Numbered from the stretch's first letter, positions 16,207-24,828 are shown. The stretch is DNA of 64,000 nucleotides from JABDIP01 sp965250245 (GCA_965250245.1 OZ252296.1:1488001-1552000), one strand, 5' to 3'. Notes: a model not told the origin generated them from the letters alone. Program-made: numbers and translations.

Positions 16207-16955
16207 TGGCCGCGCTCCTGCAGGATCCGCTTCAGCACCGACGGCCGGTCGGACATCAGCCCGCCGACGCCGAGATCGAGAAGCCGGGTCATTTCCGCCG
16301 TGTCGTTGATGGTCCAGACATGCACCGGCAGGGTACGCCGGTCCGCCGCCGCCAGGAAGCCGGGATAGACGATCGTCAGGCCGCGATGGGTGGGCGAGAC
16401 CTGGGCGCAGGCGGCCGCGAAGCGCCCGACCGGCAGGCCCTTGGCTGCCGACCAGAGCCGCAGCACGTCCCAGGGCCCCATCGACGTGCACAGCCGCGGG
16501 CCCATCCGCCGGCGCAGGCGGTTCAGCCGCCGGCCGGAGAACGACCCGACGCAGACCCGGTCGATCGCGTTGGATCGGGTCAGCACATCGGGAAGCAGCT
16601 CGGCGGCCCGATCGGATTTGGGATCGATGTTGATCCGCGCCTCCGGCCAGGCCGCCAGCAGCTCGTCCAGGAACGGCACGGTGTATGTTCCGGCGATGCG
16701 CAGGCCGCGCACCTCTTCCGCATTGAGCTGCTCGACCCGCTCCGGCCGCCCGGCGAGCCGGTCGAGGGTCTCGTCATGGAAGGCGACGAGGTGGCCGTCG
16801 CGGGTGGCATGGATGTCGGTCTCCAGGAACACGTAGCCGAGCCGGACCGCGTTCTCGAACGCCTCCATGGTGTTCTCCGCCGCCGCCTCGTCGCCGCCGC
16901 GATGGGCGAAGGCGTGGGGACGCGGGTGATCGAGGAACGGCCATCCGTCCGGCAT
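16191..16955 (-). CDS. Glycerophosphodiester phosphodiesterase
   Basis: 254 aa, GDPD TIM-barrel. Motifs: FAHRGG (about 16-21), AENTMEAFENA (26-36), FLETDIHATRDGHLVAFHD (43-61, catalytic His and metal-binding Glu/Asp) and a late VHVWTIND. It hydrolyses glycerophosphodiesters to glycerol-3-phosphate and an alcohol. It lacks a signal peptide, so it is the cytoplasmic UgpQ type. First gene of a two-gene unit with the desaturase. Confidence 0.93.
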   Translation of the reverse strand: MPDGWPFLDHPRPHAFAHRGGDEAAAENTMEAFENAVRLGYVFLETDIHATRDGHLVAFHDETLDRLAGRPERVEQLNAEEVRGLRIAGTYTVPFLDELLAAWPEARINIDPKSDRAAELLPDVLTRSNAIDRVCVGSFSGRRLNRLRRRMGPRLCTSMGPWDVLRLWSAAKGLPVGRFAAACAQVSPTHRGLTIVYPGFLAAADRRTLPVHVWTINDTAEMTRLLDLGVGGLMSDRPSVLKRILQERGQWTGT

Positions 16956-17021
16956 GACTTGCTGCGTCGTCGTGGCACCCGGCCGATCACCTTAGCAAAG
17001 CGCACGGGACGGGGCGCGACG

Positions 17022-17186
17022 TCATGGCATGAGGTCCCACCAGTGGCGGCCGTGCGCCGGCGGCGGGAGGTTGATGTCTCGGCGCAGATGTTCGGATTCG
17101 GGCAGTTTCGGCGATCGGATTCGCTGCATCGGCCGCCACAAGAACCGGAGACGTAGCCAAATCGTGCTCATGGTCAGATCGAGCAT
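17022..17186 (-). CDS. 54-aa Arg-rich small protein, DUF1127-like
   Basis: ATG 17186 with GGGAG 7 nt upstream, stop TGA at 17022-17024; a second in-frame ATG lies at 17171. The sequence opens MLDLTMSTIWLRLRFLWRPM, is basic in the first half, and ends in SEHLRRDINLPPPAHGRHWW. Short Arg-rich proteins with a LRDIGL-type motif and a terminal aromatic patch are typical of the DUF1127 (YjiS-like) family in alphaproteobacteria; the match here is by eye and partial. Divergent from the LysR gene, sharing an 84-99 bp promoter region. Some DUF1127 proteins act in RNA turnover and phosphate/carbon physiology, but no role can be assigned here. Confidence 0.6.
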   Translation of the reverse strand: MLDLTMSTIWLRLRFLWRPMQRIRSPKLPESEHLRRDINLPPPAHGRHWWDLMP

Positions 17187-17265
17187 CTTTCGACTCCCGA
17201 GATGATGTTAGGCCGATTATCATGACGATCTTCGCCATCGAGAAATGGAACCTCCTCACGGTTGG

Positions 17266-17282
17266 CATGAGTGAAACTCATG
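17266..17282. promoter_or_regulatory. Inverted repeat over the LysR start
   Basis: CATGAGT (17266-17272), GAA, ACTCATG (17276-17282): perfect 7-bp arms covering the start codon of the LysR gene. A candidate autoregulatory site, since LysR regulators usually bind dyads near their own start. Confidence 0.45.
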
Positions 17283-18260
17283 AATAGGCGCATGCCGCCC
17301 CTGGCGGCGCTGCGGGCCTTCGAGGCGGCGGCGCGCCATCTCAACTTCACCCGCGCGGCGGAGGAGCTGTGCGTGACCCAGACCGCGATCAGCCATCACG
17401 TGCGGCAGGTGGAGGACTGGCTGCAGGGTCCGGTGTTCCACCGCACCGGCCGCACGGTGTCGCTGACCGAGGCTGGCCGCCGGCTGTTCGACGGCGCCCG
17501 CGAGGGGCTCGACCGGATCGCCGCCGGCGCGGCGGAAGCGCTGGAGCAGGATGACGATCGGCGACTGACCCTCTCGGCCCCGCCGGAGATCGCGGCGCTG
17601 TGGCTGCTGCCCCGGCTGCCGGCCTTCCGCAAGGCCCATCCGGCCCTCGAGATCCGGGTGATCGCGGACTACCGCCGTCCGGACTTCCAGCGGGACGGCA
17701 TCGACGCGGCGCTGCTGACCGGCTGCGGCCGGGCGGGTGAGGTGTCGACCCGGCTGCTTCGGGAAGACGAGTTCGTGGTCTGCAGCCCGGCGCTGCTGCC
17801 GAGCCTGCCGCCGCGCTGGGGGTTGTTCACCGCCCCATTGCTGATGAACGAGGGCGCGCGGCACACCAGGCTGAAATGGCGCCGCTGGATGGAACAGCTC
17901 GGTCTCGACGATCTCGACGCCCTGCGCGCCGAGGCCGCCCAGGATCCGCGGGTCGACATCATCGACGAGAGCCATATCGGCGCCGGCCCGATCTATCCGA
18001 GCTTCGAGGCCATGCTGGACGCCTGCCGCCGGGGCCTCGGCTTCTCCCTGGTGCGCACCTCCCTGGTCGCGGAGGATCTGCGGCGCGGCACGCTGGTCCG
18101 GGTGTTCGACGAGCTGCTGCCGTCGGATCTGCACCTGCATCTGGTGACGCCCGGCAGCCACGACGCGCCCGGCAGGATGTCCAGCCTGGCCGGTTGGCTG
18201 ATCGCGGAAGGCGCCCGCGACGAGGCCGTCCTTGGGCCGGACGGTGAACCGGGCTGCTAG
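17280..18260 (+). CDS. LysR-family transcriptional regulator (GcvA-like)
   Basis: 326 aa from ATG 17280; MNRRMPPLAALRAFEAAARH matches the usual GcvA-subfamily N-terminus (xRRLPPLNALRAFEAAARH), while the frame also opens at GTG 17271. Winged HTH at about 18-65 (FTRAAEELCVTQTAISHHVR). Effector domain at about 90-300 (LSAPPEIAALWLLPRLPAF onward). Related regulators control amino acid metabolism, beta-lactamase and other genes; the target here is unknown. It meets the phosphodiesterase gene tail to tail with a 4-bp overlap. Divergent neighbour: the 54-aa Arg-rich protein. Confidence 0.9.
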   Translation: MNRRMPPLAALRAFEAAARHLNFTRAAEELCVTQTAISHHVRQVEDWLQGPVFHRTGRTVSLTEAGRRLFDGAREGLDRIAAGAAEALEQDDDRRLTLSAPPEIAALWLLPRLPAFRKAHPALEIRVIADYRRPDFQRDGIDAALLTGCGRAGEVSTRLLREDEFVVCSPALLPSLPPRWGLFTAPLLMNEGARHTRLKWRRWMEQLGLDDLDALRAEAAQDPRVDIIDESHIGAGPIYPSFEAMLDACRRGLGFSLVRTSLVAEDLRRGTLVRVFDELLPSDLHLHLVTPGSHDAPGRMSSLAGWLIAEGARDEAVLGPDGEPGC

Positions 18261-19081
18261 CGCGCCATCGAAGCCCTGTCCCAGTCGGCGTAGTCCGGCG
18301 TTCCGTCGTCGCGGATTTCGCCCGCATAGCCGAATTCAATCATGTGCACCGTCACCGACGGCCCCTGGGCGATGAGCACGGCATAGGATTCCGGCAGGTC
18401 GCAGCCGAGCAGCATCTCGGTCTCCGAGAAGCTGACCCAGCTTGCGTGGTTGGTGCCGCGCGGCGCGCTGACCGGGACACCGTGGAACGAGCCCGCCAGC
18501 GGCTGGTGGCAGTGGCCGAAGATGATGTGGGCGAGGCGCTCTCGATGGGCGGAGACCACCTCGCCCAGCGCGTCCGCGTCCAGCAGCATGATCTGGTCCA
18601 TCGGCGGGTTATGGGTCGGGATCGGGTTGTGGTGCAGGAACAGGTAGACCGGCTGGTCGGCGGCGGTGAGCTGACGGTCGAGCCAGCGCAGCCGGTCGTC
18701 GCAGAGATGGCCGGCATGGGATTCCGGACCCCAGGTGTCGAGGGTCATGCCGATGCCCTCGGAGAGCCGGAAGACCTGCTGGACGTGGCCGTCCTCGTTG
18801 GCCAGTTCCGGGAAGACGGACAGCAGCGTCGGCCGGTCATCGTGATTGCCGATGCACAGGCGCACCGGAAGCGTGACGTCTGCCAGCCGCGCCTTCAGCC
18901 GCTCGTAGTCGGCCCCCTCGCCCCAATCGGACAGGTCCCCGGTGATGACCAGCACCTCGGCATCGGGGTGGTGCTCGGACGCGTGCTTCAGCGCCTTGTC
19001 GAAATTCACGTTGGGGTCCCGGCCGCCGATGGTCTTGCCCGGTGCGGTCAGGTGGATGTCGGTCAGCTGGAGGATCTTCAT
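18257..19081 (-). CDS. Metallophosphoesterase (cyclic-nucleotide/phosphodiester type)
   Basis: 274 aa from ATG 19081; the frame extends two residues to a TTG. Calcineurin-like dimetal site: LTDIHL (residues 5-10), ITGDLSDWG, IGNHDDR, FLHHNPIP and IFGHCHQP. The layout fits the CpdA/GpdQ class, which hydrolyses cAMP or glycerophosphodiesters. A strong 18-bp hairpin lies about 27 bp upstream, isolating it from the gene before. Given the nearby glycerophosphodiesterase and cyclase genes either substrate is possible; motifs alone do not decide. Confidence 0.88.
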   Translation of the reverse strand: MKILQLTDIHLTAPGKTIGGRDPNVNFDKALKHASEHHPDAEVLVITGDLSDWGEGADYERLKARLADVTLPVRLCIGNHDDRPTLLSVFPELANEDGHVQQVFRLSEGIGMTLDTWGPESHAGHLCDDRLRWLDRQLTAADQPVYLFLHHNPIPTHNPPMDQIMLLDADALGEVVSAHRERLAHIIFGHCHQPLAGSFHGVPVSAPRGTNHASWVSFSETEMLLGCDLPESYAVLIAQGPSVTVHMIEFGYAGEIRDDGTPDYADWDRASMAR

Positions 19082-19107
19082 GGGCAACCCGGATCACTGG
19101 TTCTGGC

Positions 19108-19150
19108 GAGGGTAGGCCCCGGGGCGCTCGTTGCCCCGGGGCCTACCCTC
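19108..19150. terminator. Very strong 18-bp perfect hairpin
   Basis: GAGGGTAGGCCCCGGGGC (19108-19125) pairs perfectly with 19133-19150 across the 7-nt loop GCTCGTT. It lies between two minus-strand genes, after the Spy/CpxP-like gene. No T-run, so it may also be a copy of a palindromic repeat. Confidence 0.6.
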
Positions 19151-19238
19151 GATACCGTCATGGATCACCTGGGTCACGGCAAGCCCGATCTGCGCCCGGT
19201 CCGCAGCTTCCTCGACGTCGCGACCGGGGCCGTCCGTT

Positions 19239-19754
19239 CTAGCGGCGACGGCGGTTGATCAGCCCGTCCAGGGCCTCCCGCTGGTCGTCGTCCAGCACGG
19301 CGTAGAGATTGTCGAAGGCGGGCCGCACCTGGCGCAGCACGTCGAGGCCGGTGGTGGCCACCAGCTCGACCTGGGCCAGCCGTTCCGGGGCCGTCGCGTC
19401 CTCGGGCAGCGGCGACAGGTTGGCACAGGAGGCGCCGACAGTGCTGCTGCCATTGCGCAGCGCATCGACCAGGCCCTGCCAGGCGCCGGTCTGCTCGGGC
19501 GTGAAATCGACGAAGCTCTCGATGAAGGTGATCATCTGGTCCAGCCGCTCGTCGCGTTCCTCGCCGCAGATGCGCTCGAAGGCGCGCGCCTGGCCGCCAC
19601 GGCCGCCCCAGCGGTGGCCGGCGATGTGGATGAAGTCGGCATCGCCGACAGCGTCGGTCGGCGAGGGGCCCTGCATGGCGTTCAGCCCGCCGACCGCGAG
19701 CGTAAGGCCGACGGCGGAGGCGGCGGCGACGACAACGACCTTGGTGGATTTCAT
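19239..19754 (-). CDS. Spy/CpxP-family periplasmic protein
   Basis: 171 aa from ATG 19754, with GGAG 9-12 nt upstream; the longer frame adds 44 residues without a plausible N-terminus. Signal peptide at about 4-26 (VVVVAAASAVGLTLAVGG). The rest is helical and charged, with two copies of the LTxxQ-like motif of the Spy/CpxP family: FTPEQTGAWQGLVDAL and LDDDQREALDGLI. Known members are periplasmic chaperones or feedback inhibitors of envelope two-component systems. It is divergent from an OmpR/EnvZ-type pair, the same arrangement as cpxP-cpxRA, so it is probably a target and modulator of that pair (inference). Confidence 0.82.
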   Translation of the reverse strand: MKSTKVVVVAAASAVGLTLAVGGLNAMQGPSPTDAVGDADFIHIAGHRWGGRGGQARAFERICGEERDERLDQMITFIESFVDFTPEQTGAWQGLVDALRNGSSTVGASCANLSPLPEDATAPERLAQVELVATTGLDVLRQVRPAFDNLYAVLDDDQREALDGLINRRRR

Positions 19755-19853
19755 GACCTGTCTCCATCGTTTCTGGCAGGCTGCGGCCGAAGCCGCGACG
19801 ATGGGACGGTATGGGCGGTTTGTTGCCGGGCTATGTCGTGGATCGGCCGCTAT

Positions 19854-19898
19854 GTAACCAACCGTTACACGGTGGGCCGACGTCACAGACTGTTACAC
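19854..19898. promoter_or_regulatory. GTTAC repeats between the CpxP-like gene and the two-component genes
   Basis: GTAAC (19854-19858), 5 nt, GTTAC (19864-19868) form an inverted repeat. GTTACAC occurs at 19864-19870 and again at 19892-19898, with starts 28 bp apart. The placement in a divergent promoter suits binding by the adjacent OmpR-family regulator. Confidence 0.5.
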
Positions 19899-19920
19899 GA
19901 TTTCTGGAGACGGGGCCGGC

Positions 19921-20661
19921 GTGCCCCGATATGGGTGGGTCATGACCCGTTCGCCGCATCTCTTGATCGTCGACGACGACCGGGAAATCCGCGACCTGGT
20001 GGCCCGGTTCCTGAAGAAGCACGGCTTCCGGGTGGACACGGCCGCGGACGGGCGTGAGATGGACCGGCAGCTCGCCGTCGGCCGCTTCGACCTGCTGGTG
20101 CTCGACCTGATGCTGCCGGGCGAGGACGGGCTGTCCCTGTGCCGCCGGCTGCGGGCAGAGTCCGGTGTGCCGATCATCCTGCTGACGGCGCTGGGCGAAG
20201 AGACCGATCGCATCGTCGGCCTGGAGATGGGCGCCGACGACTACCTGCCGAAGCCCTTCAACCCGCGCGAGTTGCTGGCCCGTATCAAGGCCGTGCTACG
20301 GCGCGCCGAGGGGCTTGGCGGCCGTGCCGACGGCGCACCGACCACGATGCTGGAATTCGCCGGCTGGCGGCTTGACCCGGCGACCCGGGAGCTGCGATCC
20401 GCCGAAGGCGTTCTCACCCCGCTCTCCAGCGGCGAATTCGACCTGCTGGTCGCCTTTGCCGAGCACCCCCAGCGGGTGCTGACCCGCGACCAGTTGCTCG
20501 ACCTGACCCGCGGACGGTCGGCCCAGCTCTTCGACCGCAGCATCGATGTCCAGTTGAGCCGCCTGAGGCGCAAGATCGAGCCCGATCCGAAGGACCCGAC
20601 GCTGATCAAGACGGTGCGCAACGAGGGCTACATCTTCACGGTAGCGGTCGCCAGGCCATGA
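19921..20661 (+). CDS. OmpR-family response regulator
   Basis: 246 aa from GTG 19921 (GGAGA about 10 nt upstream); ATG 19942 is an alternative giving MTRSPHLLIVDDD. Receiver domain: acidic LIVDDDREI, phospho-Asp in LVLDLMLPGEDG, Thr in ILLTALGEE, Lys in LPKPFNPREL. C-terminal winged helix (about 145-242) ends in RLRRKIEPDPKDPTLIKTVR, then NEGYIF, as in OmpR/PhoB. It overlaps the kinase gene by 4 bp (ATGA), so the two are translated together. It probably activates the divergent Spy/CpxP-like gene. Confidence 0.94.
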   Translation: MPRYGWVMTRSPHLLIVDDDREIRDLVARFLKKHGFRVDTAADGREMDRQLAVGRFDLLVLDLMLPGEDGLSLCRRLRAESGVPIILLTALGEETDRIVGLEMGADDYLPKPFNPRELLARIKAVLRRAEGLGGRADGAPTTMLEFAGWRLDPATRELRSAEGVLTPLSSGEFDLLVAFAEHPQRVLTRDQLLDLTRGRSAQLFDRSIDVQLSRLRRKIEPDPKDPTLIKTVRNEGYIFTVAVARP

Positions 20662-22019
20662 TCCGGCTGTGGCCCAGCGGTGTCGCCGGCCGGGTGGCGG
20701 TCATTCTGATCGGCGGGATCCTGCTGATCCACGCCATCGGCTTTGTGCTGTTCGCCCGCGAGCGGTTCATCGAGACCACCCGGGTGTTCGCGGAATCGGT
20801 GGTAGACCGCATGACCGCCATCGTCGACCTGATGGAGTCCGCCCCGGCGGAGGACCGGGCGGCGCTGTTGCAGGCGGTCAACAGCCCGACGTTGTGGGTG
20901 ACCTGGGCCGCCGAGCCGCCAGTGCCGTCCGATCACGACATCCCCTTCGAGGAGACGGTTCGCAAGTATCTCGAGCCGCTCAACGACCGGCCGATCCGGA
21001 TCGACGTGCCGGACGATTGGCACGACCGGCATGAAGGAGCGGAGCCGTCTCCCGGCCCGCCGCCCGACCTGCAGCCGAGCCGCCGCAAGCTCCTGATCTC
21101 CATCGGCCAGTCCGACGGAAGCTGGCTGATCTTCACGGTCTCGTCGCAATACACGGCCGGCGGCTGGGTCATCCGGACCCTGGTCTGGTCGGTCCTGACC
21201 ATCGGCATCGTCGCGCTGGTCGGTGTCTGGGCCGCGCGCCGGGTGACGGCGCCGATCAGCCGCTTTGCCGCCGCCGCGGACCGGCTCGGCGTCGATGTCG
21301 AGGCGCCGCCGCTGCCGGAGAAGGGGCCGAAGGAGCTGCGCCAGGCCACCCACGCCTTCAACCGCATGCAGGAGCGGCTGCGCCGCCTGGTCGCCGACCG
21401 CACCTTGATGCTGGCGGCGATCTCCCATGATTTGCGCACCGCGCTGACCAGGCTGCGCCTTCGCGCCGACTACATCGACGATCCGGAACAGCAGGCCAAG
21501 GCGCTGTCCGATCTCGACGAGATGACCACGATGCTCGATGAGACCCTGTCCTTCGCCCGCGACGATGCGGCCGCGGAGGAACGCACCAAGGTCGACATCG
21601 CGACGCTGCTGCAGAGCCTGTGCGACGACCTCGCCGACGCGGGCCAGCCGGTTGCCTATGACGGGCCGGACCGTATGACCTTCGTCTGCCGCCCGGTGGC
21701 CCTGCGCCGGGCCTTCGCCAACCTGATCGACAATGCCGTCACCTATGGCGGCGAGGCGCAGGTCACCTTGGTCGATCAAGACGGCGATGTGTGTGTCGAG
21801 GTCGCCGATCGCGGGCCGGGCATCCCGGCCGGCCGGCGGGAGCGGGTCTTCGCGCCGTTCTATCGCCTGGAGGAATCGCGCAGCCGGGAGACCGGCGGAA
21901 CCGGGCTCGGCCTGGCTGTGGTGCGCAGCATCGTGCGCCGGCATGGCGGCGACATCGTCCTGGACGACCGGCCCGGTGGCGGCCTGATCGCGCGGGTCAC
22001 GCTGCCCCGGCACGGGTGA
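20658..22019 (+). CDS. EnvZ-type sensor histidine kinase
   Basis: 453 aa. Membrane helices at about 12-33 and 172-192 enclose a periplasmic sensor domain of about 140 residues. HAMP follows at about 193-245, HisKA with phospho-His257 (AAISHDLRTALTRLRLR), and HATPase with NLIDNAV, DRGPGIP, FYRLE and GGTGLGLAVV. The H-box ISHDLRTALTRLR and overall layout are those of EnvZ-like kinases. It is cognate to the preceding regulator by overlap. The signal is probably envelope state, given the Spy/CpxP-like neighbour. Confidence 0.94.
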   Translation: MIRLWPSGVAGRVAVILIGGILLIHAIGFVLFARERFIETTRVFAESVVDRMTAIVDLMESAPAEDRAALLQAVNSPTLWVTWAAEPPVPSDHDIPFEETVRKYLEPLNDRPIRIDVPDDWHDRHEGAEPSPGPPPDLQPSRRKLLISIGQSDGSWLIFTVSSQYTAGGWVIRTLVWSVLTIGIVALVGVWAARRVTAPISRFAAAADRLGVDVEAPPLPEKGPKELRQATHAFNRMQERLRRLVADRTLMLAAISHDLRTALTRLRLRADYIDDPEQQAKALSDLDEMTTMLDETLSFARDDAAAEERTKVDIATLLQSLCDDLADAGQPVAYDGPDRMTFVCRPVALRRAFANLIDNAVTYGGEAQVTLVDQDGDVCVEVADRGPGIPAGRRERVFAPFYRLEESRSRETGGTGLGLAVVRSIVRRHGGDIVLDDRPGGGLIARVTLPRHG

Positions 22020-22027
22020 AACCGCCG

Positions 22028-22483
22028 CTATTTCACGGCGACGCAGGTGCAGGGTGCGAGATGCATCACCTTGTGCGATACGCTGCCCAGCAGCAGGCCG
22101 CCGATATCGCTGAGCCCGCGGCTGCCGAGAAAGATCATCTCCGCACGCCGGGCGCCGGCGACCGCCACGATCTCGCTTGCCGGGTGGCCCTCGGCGACTT
22201 CGGTCACCACTTGCTCCACGCCGGCGTGCTGCGCGCGCTCGGCCGCCTCGCGGGTGATCCGGTCGCCCAGCGCATTGCCGTAGCGGAACCGGGCGCTGAT
22301 CTCCTCGACTGCGATGCCCTCCATCTCGGCATAGGCCTTCAGGCCCGCCGGCACCGGCTCATACGGGACCACGTGCAGGATGGACAGCGTGGCATCGGAT
22401 GTGCGGGCGAGGTTCGCCGCCAGGTCGAGCGCCTTCCACCCGTGGTCGGAACCGTCGACGGCGACCAGATATGTCTTGCTCAT
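22028..22483 (-). CDS. Universal stress protein (UspA family)
   Basis: 151 aa from ATG 22483 (MSKTYLVAVDGSD); the longer frame adds five residues. Single Usp domain with the ATP-binding signature GSRGLSDIGGLLLGSVSHKV (G-x2-G-x9-G-S/T) near 120-139 and the start motif VAVDGSDHGWKAL. It ends 9 bp from the kinase stop, convergent. Role: stress resistance, details not readable. Confidence 0.92.
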   Translation of the reverse strand: MSKTYLVAVDGSDHGWKALDLAANLARTSDATLSILHVVPYEPVPAGLKAYAEMEGIAVEEISARFRYGNALGDRITREAAERAQHAGVEQVVTEVAEGHPASEIVAVAGARRAEMIFLGSRGLSDIGGLLLGSVSHKVMHLAPCTCVAVK

Positions 22484-22615
22484 GGATCGTCCCCTCACTG
22501 TGCCCGTGGCCGGTCGGCCCGATAGGGCAGGTCGGGGGAACGCGCGGCTGGCGATGAGACTAGGAAACCGGCCCCATGCCGCCCATGCGCTGGATCAAAC
22601 CGTGAAATCTGCGCG

Positions 22616-23176
22616 TCAGAACGTCGGCGGCGTGGAGGCGCTGACGATCTCCGCTTCGTCGTCGCCGACATTGCGGAATCGGTGAGGCAGGCGGCTGTCG
22701 AAGTAATAGGCGTCGCCGGGGCCGAGCACACGGCGCTGGTCGCCGACGGTGACCTCGACATGGCCGCGCAGGACGACGCCGCCCTCCTCGGCCTCGTGGC
22801 GCAGCATGGTGGCGCCGGTGTCGGCGCCCGGGGCGTAGCGCTCGTGCAGGATCTGCAGGGCGCGGTGGCTCAGGTCGCGGCCGATCTGGCGGAAGGAGAG
22901 GCCGCCGGGGCCGCCATCGCCGGCGACCTCGACGAGGTCCTCGGCGGTATAGAAGACGCGCCGGCGCGGCGGCTCCTCCGGCGCGAAGAACTCGGCCATC
23001 TTGACCGGGATGCCGTCCAACACCTTCTTCAGCGAGCCGACCGAGGGGCTGGCGCGGTTCTGCTCGATCAGCGAGATGGTGGCGTTGGAGACGCCGGCAC
23101 GCTTGGCCAGCTCGCGCTGGCTGAGCCCGTGCATCTCCCGCAGCCGCCGCAGCCGGCCGCCGACATCGAATTCCAA
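22616..23176 (-). CDS. XRE-cupin transcriptional regulator, PuuR-like
   Basis: 186 aa from TTG 23176; an in-frame stop lies 8 codons upstream, so no earlier start exists. Cro/C1 HTH at about 6-60 (LREMHGLSQRELAKRAGVSN then ATISLIEQN). C-terminal cupin at about 110-180 (LRHEAEEGGVVLRGHVEVTV then DAYYFDSRLPHRF). This architecture is that of PuuR, the putrescine-responsive repressor of the Puu pathway. It is divergent from an omega-aminotransferase gene, with a near-perfect 20-bp palindrome between them, and it heads the polyamine island. The most likely role is repression of putrescine catabolism, relieved by putrescine. Confidence 0.88.
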   Translation of the reverse strand: MEFDVGGRLRRLREMHGLSQRELAKRAGVSNATISLIEQNRASPSVGSLKKVLDGIPVKMAEFFAPEEPPRRRVFYTAEDLVEVAGDGGPGGLSFRQIGRDLSHRALQILHERYAPGADTGATMLRHEAEEGGVVLRGHVEVTVGDQRRVLGPGDAYYFDSRLPHRFRNVGDDEAEIVSASTPPTF

Positions 23177-23202
23177 GGCGCCGGTTCCCGTGCCTGTTTA
23201 GA

Positions 23203-23222
23203 CTGTTCGATATATTGAACAG
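23203..23222. promoter_or_regulatory. Probable operator of the PuuR-like regulator
   Basis: CTGTTC (23203-23208) and GAACAG (23217-23222) flank GATATATT. The whole 20-mer is a palindrome with one mismatched pair. It lies 27 bp upstream of the regulator and upstream of the divergent aminotransferase gene. Confidence 0.65.
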
Positions 23223-23361
23223 CTAAGCCGACAGGTGCAACATTCTGACATAGTTATGGGGAAAACAGGCTTCCTGCTTGTCCGGTTTCTTGAACACCCG
23301 TAGATTTCCGGGACCCGTCTCCGGCCGCCGAGACGCCTCCGAAATTCAGGGAGTGCCGTTC

Positions 23362-24702
23362 ATGGATGATGCGATCGCCCCCGGCGCCATGCCGCCGCCG
23401 AACAATCTGGAAGCCTTCTGGATGCCGTTCACCGCGAACCGGCAGTTCAAGAAGAACCCGCGTCTGCTGGTCGGCGCGGAGGGCATGTACTACCACACCC
23501 ATGACGGCCGCAAGGTGCTGGACGGCACGGCAGGCCTGTGGTGCGTGAACTGCGGCCACAAGGCGCCGCGCATCGTCAAGGCGATCCAGGAGCAGGCGGC
23601 CCAGCTCGACTATTCGCCGCCCTTCCAGATGGGCCATCCCCGCGCCTTCGACCTGGCCGCACGGCTGGCCGCGATGATGCCGGGCGACCTCGACCATGTG
23701 TTTTTCACCAATTCCGGATCGGAATCGGTCGACACCGCGCTGAAGATCGCGCTCGCCTATCACAACGTCACCGGCAATGGCAGCCGCACCCGGCTGATCG
23801 GCCGCGAGAAGGGCTATCACGGGGTCGGGTTCGGCGGCATCTCCGTCGGTGGCATCGTGCCGAACCGGAAGTTCTTCGGGACCCTGCTGACCGGCGTCGA
23901 CCATCTGCCGCACACCCACGATCTGGAGCACAACGCCTTCAGCCGCGGCCAGCCGGAATGGGGCGCGCATCTGGCCGACGAGCTGGAGCGCATCGTCGCC
24001 CTGCACGACGCCTCGACCGTCGCCGCGGTGATCGTCGAGCCCTTCGCCGGCTCGGCCGGCGTCTACCTGCCGCCCAAGGGCTACCTGCAGCGGCTGCGCG
24101 AGATCTGCGACAAGCATGGCATCCTGCTGATCTTCGACGAGGTCATCACCGGGTTCGGCCGGCTGGGCGCCTCCTTCGCGACCGAGTATTTCGGCGTCAT
24201 GCCGGACATGATCACCGCCGCCAAGGGCCTGACCAGCGGTGCCGTGCCGATGGGCTGCGTCTTCGTGCGCAAGCACATCTACGACGCCTTCATGAAAGGG
24301 CCGGAAGAGGCGATCGAGCTGTTCCACGGCTACACCTATTCCGCCCATCCGCTGGCCTGCGCCGCCGCCCATGCGGCGCTGGACACCTATCAGGAGGAGG
24401 GCCTGTTCGAGCGCACGGCGGAGATCGCGCCCTATTGGGAGAAGGCGATCCACAGCCTGAAGGACGAACCCTTCGTCATCGACATCCGCAATCTCGGCCT
24501 GGTCGGCGCCATCGAGCTGGAGCCGATCCCCGGCCATCCGGTCAAGCGCGCCTTCGACGTTTTCCTGAGATGCTACGAGGCCGGCGCGATGATCCGCACC
24601 ACCGGCGACACGCTGGCGCTGACGCCGCCGCTGATCATCGAGCGGGCCGAGATCGACCAGCTGATGGAGACCATCCGCACGGCGCTGCGCGCCGCGGCCT
24701 GA
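23362..24702 (+). CDS. Omega-amino acid:pyruvate aminotransferase (BauA-like, class III)
   Basis: 446 aa from ATG 23362 (GGGAG upstream). Class III PLP aminotransferase: phosphate-binding NSGSESVDTALK, DEVITGFGRLG with the PLP-contacting Asp, Schiff-base Lys in TAAKGLTSG, and substrate motif FHGYTYSAHP. The N-terminus AFWMPFTANRQFKKNPRLLV and WCVNCGHKAP closely resemble omega-amino acid:pyruvate (beta-alanine) transaminases of Pseudomonas. It probably transfers the terminal amino group of beta-alanine, GABA or a diamine to pyruvate. Controlled by the divergent PuuR-like repressor (inference from the shared palindrome). Confidence 0.92.
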   Translation: MDDAIAPGAMPPPNNLEAFWMPFTANRQFKKNPRLLVGAEGMYYHTHDGRKVLDGTAGLWCVNCGHKAPRIVKAIQEQAAQLDYSPPFQMGHPRAFDLAARLAAMMPGDLDHVFFTNSGSESVDTALKIALAYHNVTGNGSRTRLIGREKGYHGVGFGGISVGGIVPNRKFFGTLLTGVDHLPHTHDLEHNAFSRGQPEWGAHLADELERIVALHDASTVAAVIVEPFAGSAGVYLPPKGYLQRLREICDKHGILLIFDEVITGFGRLGASFATEYFGVMPDMITAAKGLTSGAVPMGCVFVRKHIYDAFMKGPEEAIELFHGYTYSAHPLACAAAHAALDTYQEEGLFERTAEIAPYWEKAIHSLKDEPFVIDIRNLGLVGAIELEPIPGHPVKRAFDVFLRCYEAGAMIRTTGDTLALTPPLIIERAEIDQLMETIRTALRAAA

Positions 24703-24828
24703 GGCCAAATCGGCGAGGGCGGCGGAACGCGCCGCCGCCCTTCGACTCCTCGATTCCGCTTTCGAAAGTTTGCGTTTCGCAGATGCGAAAGGCTTCCGGA
24801 GTCTTTCACAATACTGTCATAGATTTGG

